From: Microbacterium sp. USTB-Y
Lineage (GTDB): Bacteria > Actinomycetota > Actinomycetes > Actinomycetales > Microbacteriaceae
Assembly (NCBI RefSeq): GCF_023703415.1
Contig: NZ_JAGMTU010000010.1
Span: forward strand, 1 to 64,000
Length of the DNA stretch: 64,000 nucleotides
Direction of reading: 5' to 3'
Below, piece after piece: positions 60,748 through 64,000 of this stretch; within the stretch, counting starts at the first letter, position 1; each line of letters begins with the position of its first letter. The notes under the pieces are model-generated. The model was given only the letters and a program-made list of their open reading frames with translations. It did no database searches and was not told the origin of the DNA. The position numbers and the translations under genes are program-made.

Positions 60748-62166
60748 GTGGCTGAACGACAGAGCATTCTCGCGTCGATCGAGAACGATTTCCCGCAGTG
60801 GTACCAGGACGTGCTCGAGAAGGCGCAGCTGGCGGACAACGGGCCGGTGCGCGGCACGATGGTGATGCGACCGTACTCCTACGCGATGTGGGAGGGGATG
60901 CAGTCCGCCATGGACGCGCGCATCAAGGCGACGGGCGCGGAGAACGTCTATCTTCCGCTGTTCATCCCGCAGTCCTATCTGGAGCGCGAGGCCCAGCACG
61001 TCGAGGGCTTCAGCCCAGAACTGGCCGTGGTGACGCACGCCGGGGGCAAGGAGCTGACCGAGCCGGTCGTCGTCCGCCCGACCAGCGAGACCCTGTTCGG
61101 CGAGGTCATGGCGAAATGGATCCAGTCTCATCGCGATCTGCCCATGCTGCTGAACCAGTGGGCCAACGTCGTCCGCTGGGAGATGCGCCCGCGGGTCTTC
61201 CTGCGCACCACAGAGTTCCTCTGGCAGGAGGGGCACACGGCGCACGCCACGCGGGAGGACGCCGCCGAATACGCACGCCGCATCCATCTGGACGTCTACA
61301 AGGACTTCCTGGAGACCGTGCTGGCCATCCCCGTGCTTCCGGGCATCAAGACTCCGTCCGAGCGCTTCGCAGGCGCGATCAACACCATGACCTGCGAGGC
61401 CATGATGGGCGACGGCAAGGCTCTGCAGATGGCGACCTCGCACGAGCTGGGGCAGAACTTCGCGAACGCGTTCGGCATCACCTTCTCGGACGCGGAGGGC
61501 GTCGCGCAGACGGCCTGGACCACGTCGTGGGGCTCGTCCACCCGCATGATGGGCGGGCTCATCATGTCGCACGGAGACGCCTCCGGGCTCGTCCTGCCGC
61601 CGCGCATCGCGCCGCACCAGGTCGTCGTCATCGTGGTCAAGGACGACGAGCGGACGGTCGCGGCGGCACGGACGATCGTCGCCGACCTCATGGCCACGGG
61701 GGTGCGGGCGAAGCTCGACGATCGCACCCAGGCCGGCTTCGGCCGCCGCGCGACCGAGTGGGAGCTCAAGGGGGTTCCGGTGCGCATCGAGGTCGGCCCG
61801 CGGGATCTCGACGCCGGACAGCTCACGTTCGCGCGCCGCGATCGTGCGGGCAAGCGACAGATGCCCGTCACGGAGGCTGCGACGCGTGTGCCCGCGCTGC
61901 TCGACGAGATCCAGGCCGACCTGTTCACCGCTGCTCGTGAGCGCCTCGCAGACCGCACCGTACGCGTGTCCACCATCGACGAGGCGCGCGAAGCCGCCCG
62001 CAGCGGCTTCGCCCTCATCGACTGGGACGCGCTCGGCGAGGCCGGCGAGAAGGAACTGAACCGGGACGCTATCACGGTGCGCTGCCTGCAGACCCGCGAC
62101 GGCTCCCTGCCCGGCCCGCACGAGCCGGAGAAGGACCTGGTCGCGGTCGTCGCGCGCGCCTACTGA
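60748..62166 (+). CDS. proS: Prolyl-tRNA synthetase (short, type-3-like form)
   Basis: Class II synthetase charging tRNA-Pro, 472 aa, without the INS editing domain of the long bacterial form. Motif 2 reads RWEMRPRVFLRTTEFLWQEG near residues 145-164, and the motif-3 end region GSSTRMMGGLIMSHGDASGL is near 258-277. The C-terminus ends in RAY, as in the archaeal/eukaryotic-type enzymes. The missing editing domain makes the nearby YbaK-type deacylase of interest. GTG 60748 is leaderless. Its stop overlaps the convergent acyltransferase stop. Confidence 0.95.
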   Translation: MAERQSILASIENDFPQWYQDVLEKAQLADNGPVRGTMVMRPYSYAMWEGMQSAMDARIKATGAENVYLPLFIPQSYLEREAQHVEGFSPELAVVTHAGGKELTEPVVVRPTSETLFGEVMAKWIQSHRDLPMLLNQWANVVRWEMRPRVFLRTTEFLWQEGHTAHATREDAAEYARRIHLDVYKDFLETVLAIPVLPGIKTPSERFAGAINTMTCEAMMGDGKALQMATSHELGQNFANAFGITFSDAEGVAQTAWTTSWGSSTRMMGGLIMSHGDASGLVLPPRIAPHQVVVIVVKDDERTVAAARTIVADLMATGVRAKLDDRTQAGFGRRATEWELKGVPVRIEVGPRDLDAGQLTFARRDRAGKRQMPVTEAATRVPALLDEIQADLFTAARERLADRTVRVSTIDEAREAARSGFALIDWDALGEAGEKELNRDAITVRCLQTRDGSLPGPHEPEKDLVAVVARAY

Positions 62167-63509
62167 CCGCGGCGCGTCCTGGCGGTGATCGCGGCCTCCG
62201 AGCGGGAGAGCGGGACAGCGCCGACGAGTGCGAGTGCGGCGATCGTGGCGACGAGTGCGCACGCCGCGAGGAGCAGGTCCAGCCCGTAGGCGGTGATCGC
62301 GAGGACCGGGGCCAGGAACAGCGCGACCGCGAGAGCGAGGACGGGGGCCGTCGGAGCATCGCCCATCCTCGGCGCCCGTTCATAGCGCCCCAGCCACAGG
62401 GACAGCACCCAGACGGCGGCGAGCACGACCAGGAGGAACGGCACACGGGTCCACCACCACAGCGCTGACCCCGGTGCCGGCATCGGGAACGGGAGAACCA
62501 GCTCCACCCCGGTGAGCACCATGATCATCGGCAGGTGCCACAGGTACACCGTCATCAACCGGGAGCCGATCAGCAGCACGGCGCTCTGCGCGGCACGGGT
62601 GCGCATGAGCGCGGTGAGCGGGCGGTTCAGGAGTGCGAGCGCCGCGGCCTGCACCACGGCGAGGATCGCGAGCGGCGCGGTCGGCGGCCACTGGTTGCTC
62701 AGCATGTTCCCGGAGTAGCCGCCGAGCGACACCAGGCCCCAGACGCAGAGATAGCCGAGAACGATGAGTCCGAGCAGCTGCCGGGCGCGACGCCGCGCGA
62801 ACCAGCCGTCGAAGAGGAAGAAGCCGATCTGCTGGGCGAACAGCCACACGAATGCCACGTTGGGCAGTCCGAACAACTCGCTCCCGATGCCGTAGCCCGT
62901 CGCGGGCACGTGCGGGATCCCGAGCACTCCGCCGGCGACGACGAAGCGCAGGGCGTCGGTCGCGAGCGCTCCGAGCAGCAGCACTGCCGGCACGCGTATG
63001 CCGTATCGGGAATGGAGCCCGATCATCCAGGGTGCGAGGGCCTGCACGAGCAGATACGCGGCGAGGAACCACAACGGGGATCCGATGCCGATCGCCACGG
63101 TGTCGACGAGCCCCGGATCGATTCCGAGCAGTCGGGCGGCGCCGAGTGCCGCCGTGAAGAACACGAAGACGGGGAGCGGGGGGTGCGCCAGTCGCACGAG
63201 GCGCAGGCGCACGAAGCCGACTGCGTCCTCTCCGCGCGCCTGTGCCGAGCGCCAGCCCGCTCGCGCGGAGTAGCCGCCGACGACGAAGAACAGCGGCATG
63301 ATGTTCAGGATCCACGATGCGGCGTCGAACCAGCTCTGCCCTTCCACGGTGCGCTCGATGAGGAGACTCCCGTCGGCGCGACGGCCGACGCCCGTGAAGA
63401 GGATGTGCACGAAGACGACGAGGACCACGCACGCGACTCGCGTCAGGTCGAGGGTCAGGTCGCGCCCCGCGGGGACGGCGCGGGCGGAGGAGACGGCGGC
63501 GCTGCTCAT
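62160..63509 (-). CDS. Acyltransferase 3 family membrane protein
   Basis: A 449-aa multi-span O-acyltransferase. LTLDLTRVACVVLVVFVHIL near residue 18-37 carries the conserved Arg and His; NIMPLFFVVGGYSARAGW near 70 and PLWFLAAYLLVQALAPWM near 145 are further blocks. ATG 63509 follows the minus-strand -10 TAGGGT at 63517-63522 by 7 bases. Its TAG stop lies inside the last codons of the convergent proS; the genes overlap by 7 bp with no terminator between them. Confidence 0.88.
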   Translation of the reverse strand: MSSAAVSSARAVPAGRDLTLDLTRVACVVLVVFVHILFTGVGRRADGSLLIERTVEGQSWFDAASWILNIMPLFFVVGGYSARAGWRSAQARGEDAVGFVRLRLVRLAHPPLPVFVFFTAALGAARLLGIDPGLVDTVAIGIGSPLWFLAAYLLVQALAPWMIGLHSRYGIRVPAVLLLGALATDALRFVVAGGVLGIPHVPATGYGIGSELFGLPNVAFVWLFAQQIGFFLFDGWFARRRARQLLGLIVLGYLCVWGLVSLGGYSGNMLSNQWPPTAPLAILAVVQAAALALLNRPLTALMRTRAAQSAVLLIGSRLMTVYLWHLPMIMVLTGVELVLPFPMPAPGSALWWWTRVPFLLVVLAAVWVLSLWLGRYERAPRMGDAPTAPVLALAVALFLAPVLAITAYGLDLLLAACALVATIAALALVGAVPLSRSEAAITARTRRGQ

Positions 63510-63516
63510 GTCGATG

Positions 63517-63522
63517 ACCCTA
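63517..63522 (-). promoter_or_regulatory. -10 box of a near-leaderless acyltransferase gene
   Basis: TAGGGT on the minus strand lies 7 bases before ATG 63509. Confidence 0.5.
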
Positions 63523-63689
63523 GTGGCGACCTCTTGTCGCGTTCGGCATCGACCGGCGGCGTGCACAACTCAGGCCGGAACTCGACGGCGGCCGGTTGAC
63601 TCGGCGTCGTGCTGCGGACGTTCCCCGGACGCTGGCGAGAGCAGCCTGAATTGTGCGCCTCTGCCGTCGGCGAGCCGTGCCCTTCGCGG

Positions 63690-64000
63690 TCAGGCGTCGG
63701 CCTCGGTCTGTGTGCGCGTCGCCTTCTCGGCACGGGCGCGCCGAGCACGGCGCGTCCGCACGATCGCCCACACGATGAGGACCACGACGCCGGCCACGAC
63801 GAGCCAGGGGAGCAGGAAGCCGAGCGCGATCACCAGGGCGTTCAGTGAGACGATGAGACCCTTCCAGCCGGCCGCCAGCCCGTCGCCGAAACCGGCGGGG
63901 TCGGCGGCGGCGGGCGCCTGCCGCACGAGCGTGACCTGCACGGAGGACATGTCCACCTGGGACTCGAGATCCTTCAGCTGCTGCTGGGCCGACTGCAGTT
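63690..64000 (-). CDS. DUF4349-type protein, C-terminal part only
   Basis: The frame enters from the right window edge and ends at 63690, giving about 103 residues. It reads LQSAQQQLKDLESQVDMSSV, then a membrane span near VIALGFLLPWLVVAGVVVLI and a basic tail RTRRARRARAEKATRTQ. The coiled-coil-plus-span end matches the C-terminus of DUF4349 lipoproteins; the N-terminal lipoprotein signal and domain lie outside the window. Confidence 0.8.
   Translation of the reverse strand, partial: LQSAQQQLKDLESQVDMSSVQVTLVRQAPAAADPAGFGDGLAAGWKGLIVSLNALVIALGFLLPWLVVAGVVVLIVWAIVRTRRARRARAEKATRTQTEADA

Overview
The window looks like chromosomal DNA of a high-GC actinobacterium, most likely a Microbacterium or a close Microbacteriaceae relative (inferred from gene content and style, not from a database search). 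The supporting features are very high GC, dense overlapping ATGA/GTGA gene junctions, many starts that directly follow a TANNNT -10 box with no leader, tRNA genes that do not encode CCA, and a core block of serA, leuB, ilvE, gltX and proS. I see no prophage, transposase, CRISPR array or rRNA.

Layout. 1-9312 is a carbohydrate locus. A minus-strand ROK repressor faces a plus-strand operon of sugar-binding lipoprotein, two ABC permeases, ROK sugar kinase, M81 (MlrC) metallopeptidase, GH29 alpha-L-fucosidase and CutC-like TIM barrel. The last five genes overlap or nearly touch. The logic is uptake of a fucosylated or related glycan, cleavage, phosphorylation and repression by the ROK protein; no ABC ATPase is encoded here, so a shared one must serve. 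9414-13103 holds three uncharacterised membrane proteins and serA. 13104-13535 is an unusual repeat region with 32-bp tandem units, a long hairpin and inverted copies. 13536-15696 is a divergent TetR/MFS efflux pair. 15825-24398 is core metabolism: leuB, ilvE, 6-phosphogluconate dehydrogenase, FAH-family hydrolase, MFS, methyltransferase, gltX, a lipocalin and tRNA-Gln.

24791-35044 is mixed: a leaderless lipoprotein, a broken Vgb/SMP-30-like remnant, a YjbR protein, an APC amino-acid permease followed by an orphan amino-acid binding lipoprotein, a Tat-exported 5'-nucleotidase, an SDR-DUF2867 protein, a type IB topoisomerase and small membrane proteins. 35112-38802 carries cell-envelope genes: an M23 peptidase and an MprF-like aminoacyl-phospholipid synthase. 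38924-42062 is a divergent Lrp/AsnC and Cys/Met PLP-enzyme pair plus an MFS protein. 42168-50869 is an FtsX-type ABC export cluster with two permeases and two ATPases, then an ArsR-like regulator coupled to an MFS protein. 50912-64000 has an SDR coupled to a CtpE-like P-type ATPase, two acyltransferases, a YbaK deacylase, pepN, a CPA2 antiporter, an MBL hydrolase, tRNA-Glu, proS and the 3' part of a DUF4349 gene.

The most striking anomaly is at the left edge. Bases 1-95 are a perfect inverted copy of 427-521, inside the ROK gene, so the end of that gene is replaced by its own internal sequence in reverse. This looks like a contig-end fold-back artefact unless reads prove otherwise. Other points worth a second look are the leaderless -10/start spacing, several clear operators, the M81-containing sugar operon and the in-frame remnant after the YjbR stop codon.
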